Origin: an uncultured Ruminococcus sp.
GTDB taxonomy: Bacteria; Bacillota; Clostridia; Oscillospirales; Ruminococcaceae
Direction of reading: 5' to 3'
Length of the DNA stretch: 33,022 bases
Assembly (NCBI GenBank): GCA_949291345.1
Contig: CASEVP010000046.1
Location: 1 to 33,022, forward strand
The notes under the pieces are model-generated. The model was not told the origin of the DNA. It did no database searches and saw nothing but the letters and a program-made list of their open reading frames with translations. The position numbers were made by a program, and so were the translations under genes. Position 1 is the stretch's first letter. Every line of letters starts with the position of its first letter. Positions 25,160-33,022 of the stretch are shown piece after piece.

Positions 25160-26932
25160 TTAAACTTTCAATAATTTTCGCAAAAGATTGAGGTCAATAC
25201 CATTGACATATCCATCTTGATTGATATCGGCTAATGTATAGCATTCTTTTGATAATGTTTCAATATGCAGCAAGTACTTTATACATTTCACAGTATCCAA
25301 AATTGTTATCTCACCATCTGCATCAACATCTCCCATAAGAGGAGAAGCAGTATCATTGCCGGAACTGTTATCCAAAACTGCTTTTTCAATAGAAGCTATT
25401 TGATAAATGGTCATGTTAGAACTTGCACGGACAAATAAATGAGCTGCTGTATTGACATCACCCCAAGCGTTTACAATGCTTTCATAAGAATAATATGCGA
25501 TTCCGTTTTCCTCATCTAAGTCATAAGCATTGATTTCAGTCCAATTATCCCATTGTGCATCTGTAAATGCAAGTATGGGTGCTGTATTTCCGCTATAACG
25601 AATTGCAATTTCAGACGTATCATTTACAATATCGGTATTTACATCTACAGGAGAGGTACAATTGCTGTTTGGATCGTTCGCAATCAATTGTTGTCCTTCT
25701 TGACTGTTGAACAATAGATTACCGGAATCCATTTCTTTGTGTATCCATTTTGGACGATGGCGCTCAGATCCCCAGGCAATGTTGTTATCGTATATGACTG
25801 CCATCATAGCATCAACAACTGGTTCAGAAGCTTCATACCATGTATTATTGCTTCGGTCGACATAGCCATGTGCTTCGGAAGCGGAAGTGGAATTGGTGAT
25901 CGCATTATTATCCCAAAGAACGCATGGAATTCCCAGTTTTTTTGCCCAAGTGAGATAATATTTGGCCCATTCGCATCGAGCTTCCGTGTTCTGATAATTG
26001 GAAGCACTAAATTCACCCAATACAACGGGTATATTTTTATCTGTAAAGTAGTATTGGATATCGGTAAATAGGGAGTCCAAATCGCTTTGATATTTACTTG
26101 AAAATTGGCTGTGATCGCCGTCTCCCATGGCAAATGCATACGGCGTGTATGCATGCAAGGAAATTGCTACATATGGATCTTCTGGAATTTCCAGTGAAGA
26201 ATAACAGCTTGCGTATGCCGAAGCCGCATATGAAGGAATCATCAGTAGGCGTGTATCACGATACGGAGATTCTACAGAGCGTACAGTTTGTATAAAATCA
26301 GCATTTAATTTATTTACTACTTCATAGCATTCGTTATTTCCTTGCCATTCATAAGTGACATTGGTTTGACGAGGTTCATTCATACCTTCGAAAATTAGTC
26401 TTTGTCCATAATCCTTAAAATATTTTGCAATTTGCTGCCACATTTGAATGAGACGAGGAGACATTTCATCATAAGCATCCGGAAAATCAGAACGATTAAT
26501 CCATTCTTCATGGTGTAAATTCAGTATCACATACATATCTTGCTGATATGCATAGTCAACAACTTCTTTGACACGTGCGAGCCAGTCCGAATTGATGGTA
26601 TAAATTATTTTGCCATTCGCATCTGTCGCTGTTGTTACATTGTTGTACCATGTGGTAGGAATACGGATGGTATTAAATCCCTTTGCCTTTACAGTGTTAA
26701 TTAATTCTTGCGTAATTTTTGGATTTCCCCAACTCGTTTCCTGATCTAATCCGGTTTTTCCGGTAGCATCCAAAGAGTTACCTATGTTCCAGCCAATGGT
26801 CATTTCTTGTGTAATCTCTAGTGCAGTTTGCACTTCGTCGGCAAAAACTGACAGAGAATTCCAACCAAATATCGTGGATGTCAGCAGCAGTACTGCTGAC
26901 AATCCTACAGATAATATTTTTTTGAGCCACAT
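25160..26932 (-). CDS. Secreted GH5 (subfamily 4-like) endoglucanase with dockerin
   Basis: 590 residues. Signal peptide 1-31 (SVFA cut site), then a GH5 barrel (about 36-385) of subfamily 4 type: 'MTIGWNIGNSLDA', 'ETSWGNPKIT', 'GFNTIRIPTTW', acid/base Glu186 in 'FEGMNEPRQ' and nucleophile Glu307 in 'VVLGEFSASN'. Subfamily 4 acts on cellulose, xyloglucan or mixed-linkage glucan. A module at about 435-518 ('EIAIRYSGNTAPILAF', 'AAHLFVRASSNMTIYQI') looks like a carbohydrate-binding beta-sandwich that I cannot assign. The dockerin (532-590) has two good calcium loops, 'DVDADGEITILD' and 'DINQDGYVNGID'. ATG 26932 has GGAGG 9 nt upstream. It is a single-gene transcript, acting outside the cell on a cohesin scaffold. 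Confidence 0.92.
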   Translation of the reverse strand: MWLKKILSVGLSAVLLLTSTIFGWNSLSVFADEVQTALEITQEMTIGWNIGNSLDATGKTGLDQETSWGNPKITQELINTVKAKGFNTIRIPTTWYNNVTTATDANGKIIYTINSDWLARVKEVVDYAYQQDMYVILNLHHEEWINRSDFPDAYDEMSPRLIQMWQQIAKYFKDYGQRLIFEGMNEPRQTNVTYEWQGNNECYEVVNKLNADFIQTVRSVESPYRDTRLLMIPSYAASAYASCYSSLEIPEDPYVAISLHAYTPYAFAMGDGDHSQFSSKYQSDLDSLFTDIQYYFTDKNIPVVLGEFSASNYQNTEARCEWAKYYLTWAKKLGIPCVLWDNNAITNSTSASEAHGYVDRSNNTWYEASEPVVDAMMAVIYDNNIAWGSERHRPKWIHKEMDSGNLLFNSQEGQQLIANDPNSNCTSPVDVNTDIVNDTSEIAIRYSGNTAPILAFTDAQWDNWTEINAYDLDEENGIAYYSYESIVNAWGDVNTAAHLFVRASSNMTIYQIASIEKAVLDNSSGNDTASPLMGDVDADGEITILDTVKCIKYLLHIETLSKECYTLADINQDGYVNGIDLNLLRKLLKV

Positions 26933-27065
26933 TTTAATAATCCTCCATTCTCTAAATACGAATATTACTTTATGAAAAGTACTTTGAATTTTTCTGGTTT
27001 GCTCAATTATTTTATAAAATTCGGAGCGACGCATTAACTCCCAAAATTAAAAATTGAATATTATA

Positions 27066-27094
27066 ATTATAACATATTAAACATGAATTGTCAA
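27066..27094 (-). promoter_or_regulatory. SigA promoter of the second cellulase gene
   Basis: TTGACA (27094-27089), 17-nt spacer, TATAAT (27071-27066) with TGT before the -10. The leader is about 127 nt. Confidence 0.85.
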
Positions 27095-27233
27095 CTAAAC
27101 ATAGAATATATTTTTATTTTTGCACAAAAAGTTGTAGAATTTGATAGAAAAATCGAATTTATTAAAAAATTATTGAAATCATAGAATAAAACGAAATTCA
27201 TATGATTGATACATCCATATTTTGAGGTTCATT

Positions 27234-27271
27234 ATAAAACCTCCTAAGGTTATCATCCTAGGAGGTTTTAT
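27234..27271 (-). terminator. Terminator of the iorA-iorB-ligase operon
   Basis: 13-bp stem: ATAAAACCTCCTA (27234-27246) with TAGGAGGTTTTAT (27259-27271). It is AT-rich at the base on both sides and could work in both directions. Confidence 0.75.
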
Positions 27272-27346
27272 TTTAATGTAGTTTTTACTGTTTTGTTTTA
27301 AAAATAAGAATGGTTTCATAGATGGCACAATGATATTCTGCCAAAA

Positions 27347-28981
27347 TTAACTTTGGTTTTCTTTTGCAATCAGATTATCACCGCAATACATTTTGCGAAG
27401 CTTGGGTTTTTCAATTTTACCTGTTGCATTTCTAGGGACATTGGCAAAAATAATTTTTCTGGGTCTTTTATATCGCGGCATGCCAAGACAAAATGTATTG
27501 ATTTCTTCTTCAGTACAGGTAACACCTTGTTTTAATTCAACAATTGCGGTTGCAATCTCACCTAATCTTTTATCCGGCAATCCAATTACGGCAACATCTT
27601 TGATCTTATCAAATTTACTCATAAAATTTTCAATTTCGACAGGATATATATTTTCACCGCCGCTTATGACCACATCTTTCTTGCGGTCCACAAGAAAATA
27701 AAATCCATCTTCATCTTGCCGCGCCATGTCGCCGGTATACAGCCAACCTTCATGAAGTACCTCAGCTGTTGCTTCCGGGTTATTGTAATAGCATTCCATT
27801 ACCCCCGGACCTTTTACAGCTAGTTCACCAACTTCGCCTTGTTTTACTGTTTCACCGTTTTCATTGATGATTTTTACTTCCCATCCAAAACCAGGCACAC
27901 CAATTGCCCCCACTTTATGGATATTTTCCAAACCTAAATGTACACAGCCGGGTCCAATGGATTCACTTAGTCCATAATTAGTATCATACTGGTGATTCGG
28001 AAAATAGACTTTCCAACGTCGAATCAGACTTTGAGGAACAGGTTGTGCACCAATATGCATTAAACGCCATTGATTTAATTGATAATCCTCTAGATGTACA
28101 GTACCGTTGTCAAGTGCTTCTAAAATATCTAGCGCCCATGGAACAAGCAGCCATACAATCGTACATTTTTCGCGGGAAACAGTTTCCAAAATGGTTTGCG
28201 GATTAACACCTTTCAATAAAACAGCACGTCCGCCTGTTAATAAACTGCCAAACCAATGCATTTTTGCGCCAGTATGATATAAAGGAGGAATACATAAAAA
28301 TACATCTTCTTTGGTTTGATGGTGATGCATTTGTTCTACCTTACAGGAATGCATTAAACTGCGGTGTTTATGCAGAATTGCTTTTGGGAATCCGGTTGTT
28401 CCGGAAGAAAAATAAATTGCTGCATCATCATCATCTGCCAGAGGTACGCCAGGAGAAATACTTGCACAATTTGAAGTGAGTTTGTCGTAATCTTCGGCAA
28501 AAGAAGGGCAGTCACCGCCTACATAGAATAAGATTCGATTTTTGCTAATAGTTTCAGCGATGGATTCAATACGACCAATGAATTCGGAACCGAATACCAG
28601 CACATTAACATCGGCAAGATCTAGGCAATATTGTATTTCTTCCGAACTGTATCGAAAATTCATTGGAACAGCAATTGCACCGGTTTTAAGGATTCCGAAG
28701 TAAATGGGCAGCCATTCGAGACAATTCATGAGTAAAATTGCTACCTTGTCTCCTTTTTTCACACCACGGCTGATCAAAAGCTGTGCAAACCGGTTTGCTT
28801 TTTCATCAAATACATGCCATGTGATTTCCCGTCGATACCAAAATGATGAAGTTGGTTGAATCAGTTCATAATCCTTCCAAAGTACACGGCGTGTTTCCTG
28901 AATTTGGGGATTAACTTCCACGAGACAAACATCATTACCATATTTTCTCGCATTTTCTTCTAATAGATCTGTTATCGGCAT
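27347..28981 (-). CDS. AMP-forming acyl/aryl-CoA synthetase (ANL superfamily)
   Basis: 544 residues. It activates a carboxylic acid with ATP to an acyl-AMP and then a CoA thioester. Core motifs: P-loop 'YFSSGTTGFPKAI' (about 190-203), 'YGLSES' (A5), 'GWLYTGDMARQDEDG' (A7), 'DRKKDVVISGGENIYPVEIE' (A8) and the catalytic Lys in 'NATGKIEKPKLRK' (A10), so it should be active. ATG 28981 has AGGAG 9 nt upstream. It follows iorB by 27 nt, the third gene of the operon. With indolepyruvate oxidoreductase next door, aryl acids such as phenylacetate or indoleacetate are the likeliest substrates; medium-chain or other acids remain possible. Confidence 0.88.
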   Translation of the reverse strand: MPITDLLEENARKYGNDVCLVEVNPQIQETRRVLWKDYELIQPTSSFWYRREITWHVFDEKANRFAQLLISRGVKKGDKVAILLMNCLEWLPIYFGILKTGAIAVPMNFRYSSEEIQYCLDLADVNVLVFGSEFIGRIESIAETISKNRILFYVGGDCPSFAEDYDKLTSNCASISPGVPLADDDDAAIYFSSGTTGFPKAILHKHRSLMHSCKVEQMHHHQTKEDVFLCIPPLYHTGAKMHWFGSLLTGGRAVLLKGVNPQTILETVSREKCTIVWLLVPWALDILEALDNGTVHLEDYQLNQWRLMHIGAQPVPQSLIRRWKVYFPNHQYDTNYGLSESIGPGCVHLGLENIHKVGAIGVPGFGWEVKIINENGETVKQGEVGELAVKGPGVMECYYNNPEATAEVLHEGWLYTGDMARQDEDGFYFLVDRKKDVVISGGENIYPVEIENFMSKFDKIKDVAVIGLPDKRLGEIATAIVELKQGVTCTEEEINTFCLGMPRYKRPRKIIFANVPRNATGKIEKPKLRKMYCGDNLIAKENQS

Positions 28982-29008
28982 AAAGAGTTACTCCTGTTCT
29001 TGGAATAT

Positions 29009-29626
29009 TTAGATTCCTTGATAATGATAGCCTTTCATAAAGGCGGTTTGATTGATTTCAATGGTTTTTGGCGGTACTGTATCAGCAATTACTTGTAACC
29101 ATTCCTCTTCTGAAAACTCCATATGCTGTGCGGCAACGCCGAGTATGATTGTATTAAATACGCGAGCATTTCCAAGTTTTAGCGCTTCTGCAGTGGCATC
29201 GACAGCTAATATACGATGATGTACCGTTTGGATTTTGCCATCTTGCATAGTCACTTTCGGATTCTGCAATTTCTCTAGGATTTTTTCCGGATAGGCTGAA
29301 GCGCCGATTACTACGGACATTGGGTCAATTCTGGTATTATTGACAATAATTGCACCATCTGTTTTCAGGAAATGTGCATAGCGAAGTGCTTCTAAGCGTT
29401 CAAAGGCAATCAGGATATCTGCTTGACCTTCTTCTACAATAGGTTCTGCAACATTATCACCATAACGTACAAATGTCACAACACTTCCGCCGCGTTGTGC
29501 CATTCCGTGTACTTCGGAAAGCTTAACATCATATCCACCGGTTAAAGCAATTTTTCCCAACACACGACTGGTGAGAAGTGTACCTTGTCCACCGACACCA
29601 ACAATCATAATATTTTTTGATTGCAT
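29009..29626 (-). CDS. iorB: Indolepyruvate ferredoxin oxidoreductase, beta subunit
   Basis: 205-residue gamma/beta-type subunit of 2-ketoacid:ferredoxin oxidoreductases. 'IMIVGVGGQGTLLTSRVLG' (6-24) and 'EVHGMAQRGGSVVTFVRYG' (38-56) are the family's signatures. With IorA it reversibly links arylpyruvate plus CoA to aryl-acetyl-CoA, CO2 and reduced ferredoxin. Its ATG at 29626 shares one base with the iorA stop codon (TAATG), and GGAGG lies 9 nt upstream, so the two subunits are translationally coupled and made together. Confidence 0.92.
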   Translation of the reverse strand: MQSKNIMIVGVGGQGTLLTSRVLGKIALTGGYDVKLSEVHGMAQRGGSVVTFVRYGDNVAEPIVEEGQADILIAFERLEALRYAHFLKTDGAIIVNNTRIDPMSVVIGASAYPEKILEKLQNPKVTMQDGKIQTVHHRILAVDATAEALKLGNARVFNTIILGVAAQHMEFSEEEWLQVIADTVPPKTIEINQTAFMKGYHYQGI

Positions 29627-31383
29627 TATGACTTGCCTCCTTTTTCACGTGGAATTAACGAAATTGCATCAAATTTACAACGTTTTTGACAAAGTTGGCA
29701 TCCATTGCACATAGTTGAATCAATTTTTGGAATACCATTTTCCTGTTTTATCATTGCTGGACATCCCGGCGTTAAACATTGTCCACATTTTTTACACTTT
29801 TCTTCGTGAATAATGCATTTTCCTTTCGGCACAAACTCTTTTAATAGTGCACAGGGAGATTTTGTAATAATGACAGAAAGCGCATCTCGTTTCGTTTCTT
29901 GTTTTAGTAGTTTTTCAAGTCCTTCTATGTCAAACGCATCAATTTCATATACATGCTCTATGCCCATTGCTTTACATAAATGATATATATTGATAGCATA
30001 GGTTGTCTCGCCCTGCAATGTTTTGCCAGTAGCAGCATGATCTTGGTGACCAGTCATTCCAGTCGTTGAATTGTCCAAGATAATTACAGTTCCGGTTGCC
30101 TTGTTATATACCATGTTCATTAGAGAGTTAACACCTGTATGCAGAAAAGTGGAGTCTCCGATTAATGCAACCCAATCTTGTATGAATGCTTTACCTTTTG
30201 CTTTTTCCATGCCGTGCAACGTAGAAATACTTGCACCCATGCAAACGTTAAAATCCATAACGCTCAAAGGGGCAACTGCACCTAATGTATAGCATCCGAT
30301 GTCTCCGGCACCATGCAGTTTTAATTTTTTCATGACAGAAAATACACTACGATGTGGACATCCGGGACATAGAATGGGCGGTCGTTGTGGTACAGTGGCA
30401 GGTTTTGTCAGCGTAATTTGCTGATGCAGGATTGCTTGACGCAGCATATTTGCACTGTATTCACCCTGTACAGTGAATATTTCCTTACCAATCAAGGGGA
30501 TTCCCCATGACCGAACCTGCTCTTCTATTACCGGCTCTAATTCTTCCACAATATATAATGTATCAACTTTTGATGCAAATTCAGTGATCAAGTCTTTAGG
30601 AAGAGGATGAACAAGTCCTAGCTTTAGAACAGATGCATTTGGAATGGCTTCTCTTACATATTGATAAGGAATACCACTTGTGATAATACCGATTTTGGTA
30701 TCCCGCATTTCTACTCGATTGATGGAAAAATGACATGCGTCGTTTGCCATTTGTTTCATACGCTGTTCTACGATGATATGTCGTTTTTGCGCATTTGCCG
30801 GCATTAGCACATTTTTAGCAATATCACGTACATATGGTTTGTCCGGTACTTCTTCTCTTTCTTTTGGATGTACAACACCTTGTGAATGCGATAAACGTGT
30901 AGTGGTTCGTACAATAATAGGTGTGTCATATTGTTCACTGTATTGAAAAGCAAGCTTAGTGAAAATACGTGCTTCTTCACTGTCAGAAGGTTCTAAAACC
31001 GGTACCATTGCCGCACGTGCTACCATGCGTGTGTCTTGTTCATTTTGAGAACTATAAATTCCGGGATCGTCTGCGGCAACCAAAACCAAACCGCCGTTAA
31101 CACCTGCATAAGCAATCGAATACAGAGGATCAGCGGCAACATTAACTCCCACTAATTTCATAGATGCCATTGCTCTTACACCTGCAATAGATGCACCAAT
31201 TGCCACTTCCATGGCAACCTTTTCATTAGGAGACCATTCCGCATAAACTTCTGGATATTTTGCAATACATTCGCTTATTTCTGTGCTTGGTGTGCCGGGG
31301 TATGCAGCAGAAACTTTTACACCAGCTTCATAAGCTCCTTGTGCAATTGCAGCATTGCCAAGCATAATCTTTGAATTACTCAC
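29626..31383 (-). CDS. iorA: Indolepyruvate ferredoxin oxidoreductase, alpha subunit
   Basis: 585 residues. N-terminal pyruvate-oxidoreductase-like domain ('GAYEAGVKVSAAYPGTPSTEI'), a TPP-binding domain ('ILCPGCPHRS', 'GDIGCYTLG', 'IGDSTFLHTGVNSLMNM', 'DNSTTGMTGHQDH'), and a C-terminal ferredoxin domain with two 4Fe-4S motifs ('CKKCGQCLTPGCPA' and 'CNGCQLCQKRCKFDA'). It oxidatively decarboxylates indole-, phenyl- or hydroxyphenylpyruvate, or runs in reverse with strong reductant. The best start is GTG 31383, with AAGGG about 6-7 nt upstream; the TTG at 31386 is too close to that site. First gene of the operon; cytosolic and oxygen-sensitive by family. Confidence 0.94.
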   Translation of the reverse strand: MSNSKIMLGNAAIAQGAYEAGVKVSAAYPGTPSTEISECIAKYPEVYAEWSPNEKVAMEVAIGASIAGVRAMASMKLVGVNVAADPLYSIAYAGVNGGLVLVAADDPGIYSSQNEQDTRMVARAAMVPVLEPSDSEEARIFTKLAFQYSEQYDTPIIVRTTTRLSHSQGVVHPKEREEVPDKPYVRDIAKNVLMPANAQKRHIIVEQRMKQMANDACHFSINRVEMRDTKIGIITSGIPYQYVREAIPNASVLKLGLVHPLPKDLITEFASKVDTLYIVEELEPVIEEQVRSWGIPLIGKEIFTVQGEYSANMLRQAILHQQITLTKPATVPQRPPILCPGCPHRSVFSVMKKLKLHGAGDIGCYTLGAVAPLSVMDFNVCMGASISTLHGMEKAKGKAFIQDWVALIGDSTFLHTGVNSLMNMVYNKATGTVIILDNSTTGMTGHQDHAATGKTLQGETTYAINIYHLCKAMGIEHVYEIDAFDIEGLEKLLKQETKRDALSVIITKSPCALLKEFVPKGKCIIHEEKCKKCGQCLTPGCPAMIKQENGIPKIDSTMCNGCQLCQKRCKFDAISLIPREKGGKS

Positions 31384-31419
31384 CAAATTCCCTTCTTTCG
31401 AAAAAATTCACATAATTTC

Positions 31420-31448
31420 ATTGTAATACATTTTTATATAAATCACAA
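31420..31448 (-). promoter_or_regulatory. Promoter of the iorA-iorB-ligase operon
   Basis: TTGTGA (31448-31443), 17-nt spacer, TACAAT (31425-31420). The leader is only about 30 nt, so no riboswitch or T-box fits. Confidence 0.6.
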
Positions 31449-31515
31449 GTCATTTTGCAAGTTTTGTTTAATTTATACATTTTTTATTTTAATCAACTGT
31501 GCAATTATTACAAAC

Positions 31516-31553
31516 ATAAAAAAGCAGAGTGCGTTCTAAAACAAACCCTGCTT
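31516..31553 (-). terminator. Terminator after ydbC
   Basis: AAGCAGAGT (31522-31530) pairs with ACCCTGCTT (31545-31553) with one G-U pair; T6 follows on the minus strand. Confidence 0.65.
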
Positions 31554-31626
31554 ACTGCGATAAACAATATTATCTTTACAAAACTGTATACTGGCGTAAT
31601 TGTACGATAAACTGCCTATATCATTT

Positions 31627-31860
31627 TTATTCAAAGGAGTCCAGATCCAATGCCGCCAGAAGTTCTTTCAAAGAAGCCAGTTCATCCGCCGAAAGTGTAA
31701 CACCCTTTCCCATTTTACTGTGGTCAGGAGCCCAATCACGAATGTCATACTTGGGCTCTCTTTCATTCCAACTGATTAAGTTCAATTCTTTGTTCCAACC
31801 TCTTGCATTTTCTCCAATGACACCTACATGCTCCACAATTTCATATTTCAGTTCAGCCAT
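31627..31860 (-). CDS. ydbC: YdbC-type PC4-like single-stranded DNA-binding protein
   Basis: 77 residues, full length for the family. The sequence around 'GWNKELNLISWNEREPKYDIRDWAPD' and 'MGKGVTLSADELASLKELL' is the hallmark of YdbC, the Firmicute relative of the eukaryotic coactivator PC4/Sub1: a curved beta-sheet plus helix, dimeric, binding single-stranded DNA. Its cellular job (transcription, repair or both) is not settled. ATG 31860 has GAGG 10 nt upstream. It is a single-gene transcript with its own promoter and terminator. Confidence 0.88.
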   Translation of the reverse strand: MAELKYEIVEHVGVIGENARGWNKELNLISWNEREPKYDIRDWAPDHSKMGKGVTLSADELASLKELLAALDLDSFE

Positions 31861-31907
31861 ACGATAAAATCCTCACATTTCAATCAAATTTGCAATATGC
31901 ATACTAT

Positions 31908-31936
31908 ATTATACAGGAAATCCAAGTAAAATGCAA
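31908..31936 (-). promoter_or_regulatory. SigA promoter of ydbC
   Basis: TTGCAT (31936-31931), 17-nt spacer, TATAAT (31913-31908) on the minus strand. Confidence 0.65.
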
Positions 31937-32156
31937 CTGTTGTTTACACTGCATATGGAGAAATTGGCATATCACCCAGAATTGTATTCCAATTGGTACA
32001 AAATATTGACAAAGGAAACAGACGGTGGTTTAAATTTATTTTTAAAGCATTAATTTGTTTATTAAAATAAATAGTATTTTTTTATTAGAAAATATATGCA
32101 ATTTATAACTATTAGTTAAAAAAACAAAAAATTGATATAAATATTATATAATTATG

Positions 32157-32184
32157 TTGACAAATTATATTTTATGAGTATAAT
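32157..32184 (+). promoter_or_regulatory. SigA promoter of the ribbon-helix-helix gene
   Basis: TTGACA (32157-32162), 16-nt spacer, TATAAT (32179-32184). The predicted start near 32191 lies past the in-frame ATG at 32174, which rules that codon out as the start. Confidence 0.8.
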
Positions 32185-32218
32185 AAAATATAGAAGCAAA
32201 GAGAAAGGCGGCGATAAG

Positions 32219-32881
32219 GTGAAACGCAGTACATATAGTTTAATATTAATGGATGATGTTGTTGCGGCAATTGATCGGTTGGCAATGAAGCAGGGAATGA
32301 GTCGTTCAAATTTAATCAATCAACTTTTGGCGGAGTATGTTAGTTATACTACGCCCGAGCAACAAATGCGGAAAATTTTTTCCTGCTTGACAAAGCAAAT
32401 GGATTCTGCTTTTCGCATTCAGGAGCAAAGCTCAAATGCTGTTCTTTCTATTTTAGGATCTATTCAATACAAATACAGACCGACAATACGATATAATATT
32501 GTATTATATCGTGATATACAGCAAGATAAGATTGGCGAATTGCGAGTGACATGCCGCACACAGAATACTGCATTATTGGATGCGATGCAATCGTTTTTTT
32601 ACTTTTGGGTTAAACTGGAGTCTTTTTATGACCCTAAGGGAGCAATTGCACAAGGAATGTATGAGATTGTGCCGGGTCGATTTTCAAAACAAATTATACG
32701 AAGAGGTGTGAATGAAGATACAATTTTAGGTGCGCTGGTAGGGGACTATATTCAAATGTTTCATATGGTATTACAATCATATTTTCGGGGTCAACAGCAG
32801 ATGCTGTCTGTTCAAGCTTTGCAGCAAACATTGGAGCAGGAGTATGTTGCATTGCGTAAGGATTTTATGAACCGTTTGTAG
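32219..32881 (+). CDS. Ribbon-helix-helix (CopG/Arc-type) protein with unknown C-terminal domain
   Basis: 220 residues. The first ~45 form a ribbon-helix-helix DNA-binding unit: strand 'KRSTYSLILMDD', helix 'VVAAIDRLAMKQG', turn 'MSRS', helix 'NLINQLLAEYVS'. The remaining ~170 residues are a mixed domain with 'RPTIRYNIVLYRD' and 'GELRVTCRTQNTALLDAMQSFFYFW' that I do not recognise. GTG 32219 is the start: AAAGGCGG lies about 7 nt upstream and the promoter maps downstream of the ATG at 32174. Probably a transcriptional regulator; it sits 107 nt ahead of a ClpB-like gene, which may be its target or simply its neighbour. Most such regulators are 45-100 residues, so the long C-terminus is unusual. 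Confidence 0.7.
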   Translation: MKRSTYSLILMDDVVAAIDRLAMKQGMSRSNLINQLLAEYVSYTTPEQQMRKIFSCLTKQMDSAFRIQEQSSNAVLSILGSIQYKYRPTIRYNIVLYRDIQQDKIGELRVTCRTQNTALLDAMQSFFYFWVKLESFYDPKGAIAQGMYEIVPGRFSKQIIRRGVNEDTILGALVGDYIQMFHMVLQSYFRGQQQMLSVQALQQTLEQEYVALRKDFMNRL

Positions 32882-32903
32882 ATAATGAATAATCCCATTA
32901 TCT
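32880..32903 (+). repeat. Inverted repeat after the ribbon-helix-helix gene
   Basis: AGATAATG (32880-32887) pairs with CATTATCT (32896-32903), 8-nt loop, overlapping the stop codon. No T run follows, so it may be an operator or weak attenuator ahead of the next gene. Confidence 0.35.
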
Positions 32904-32988
32904 CAATATAATAATGAAAATATATTGGATACTTTGGATGCTTTTGATGTTATGTTGAAAGATTATTTTTTTACAGGAGGAAACGTAT

Positions 32989-33022
32989 ATGAATGCACAA
33001 AAATTAACACAAAAATCGATTG
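32989..33022 (+). CDS. clpB: Start of a probable ClpB chaperone gene (3' truncated by window)
   Basis: Only 11 codons are inside the window. ATG 32989 follows a strong AGGAGG (32975-32980) by 8 nt. The residues MNAQKLTQKSI match the usual opening of the Clp-N domain in ClpB disaggregases (M-N-x-x-x-x-T-Q-K-S). The call is tentative; another Clp ATPase would start much the same way. Confidence 0.5.
   Translation, partial: MNAQKLTQKSI

Larger units (their letters stand above)
26933..27346. other. Intergenic stretch between the ligase and cellulase genes
   Basis: It holds the cellulase leader and promoter (to 27094), then about 140 nt of very AT-rich sequence without recognisable features, then the ligase terminator at 27234-27271. 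Confidence 0.5.
31861..32218. other. Intergenic stretch between ydbC and the ribbon-helix-helix gene
   Basis: It contains the ydbC promoter (31908-31936) and the promoter of the next gene (32157-32184). A second plus-strand candidate, TTGACA (32006-32011) with TTTAAA 17 nt on, is weaker. The rest is AT-rich without recognised features. Confidence 0.5.

Noticed and set aside
1..33022. tRNA, rRNA, CRISPR arrays, insertion sequences, prophage or defence genes
   Set aside because: No repeat-spacer pattern, transposase, integrase or tRNA-like cloverleaf was recognised by eye; a tRNAscan and CRISPR search were not possible here.

Overview
The window reads as a chromosomal segment of a low-GC, Gram-positive, spore-forming, fibre-degrading anaerobe, most likely a Ruminococcus-like member of the Oscillospiraceae. 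This rests on two secreted family-5 cellulases ending in Ruminococcus-type dockerins, sporulation genes (yqfC, yqfD, ylbJ), the dgt-dnaG-sigA cluster, and ferredoxin-linked 2-ketoacid metabolism. Vegetative promoters are close to TTGACA-17-TATAAT and ribosome-binding sites are strong AGGAGG types. The species assignment is inference.

Layout. 1-5362: tail of a RelA/SpoT enzyme, a sodium symporter on the minus strand with a long leader, then plus-strand genes for a lipoprotein, DAHP synthase and an HD-domain protein. 5368-8117: a ClpC-type unfoldase gene (minus) and, divergent from it, a 41-codon cysteine-rich membrane peptide gene that is easily missed. 8197-13486: a minus-strand operon trmB, GH59 glycosidase, MocR regulator, with coupled or overlapping genes; the MocR protein has Arg where the PLP-binding Lys should be. 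13559-16005: a dockerin cellulase followed 11 nt later by dCMP deaminase. 16050-18821: ylbJ (minus) divergent from yqfC-yqfD (plus), all sporulation genes. 18717-22788: dgt-dnaG-sigA (minus), convergent with yqfD; the sigA terminator lies inside yqfD. 22884-25103: yigZ, rpmE with a structured leader, and a FliB-like gene. 25103-27094: second dockerin cellulase. 27234-31448: an operon iorA-iorB-acyl-CoA ligase. 31516-33022: a PC4-like ydbC gene, a ribbon-helix-helix protein gene, and the start of a probable ClpB gene.

How the genes may work together. The two cellulases would attach to a scaffoldin encoded elsewhere. The iorAB-ligase operon fits interconversion of arylpyruvates and arylacetates, perhaps running towards aromatic amino acids from phenylacetate, a compound known to matter to cellulolytic ruminococci; DAHP synthase is the de novo entry to the same products. 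No tRNA, rRNA, CRISPR array, insertion sequence or prophage was recognised. The least explained items are the Cys-rich 41-residue peptide, the trmB-GH59-mocR operon with its Lys-less MocR, and the 220-residue ribbon-helix-helix protein ahead of the ClpB-like gene.
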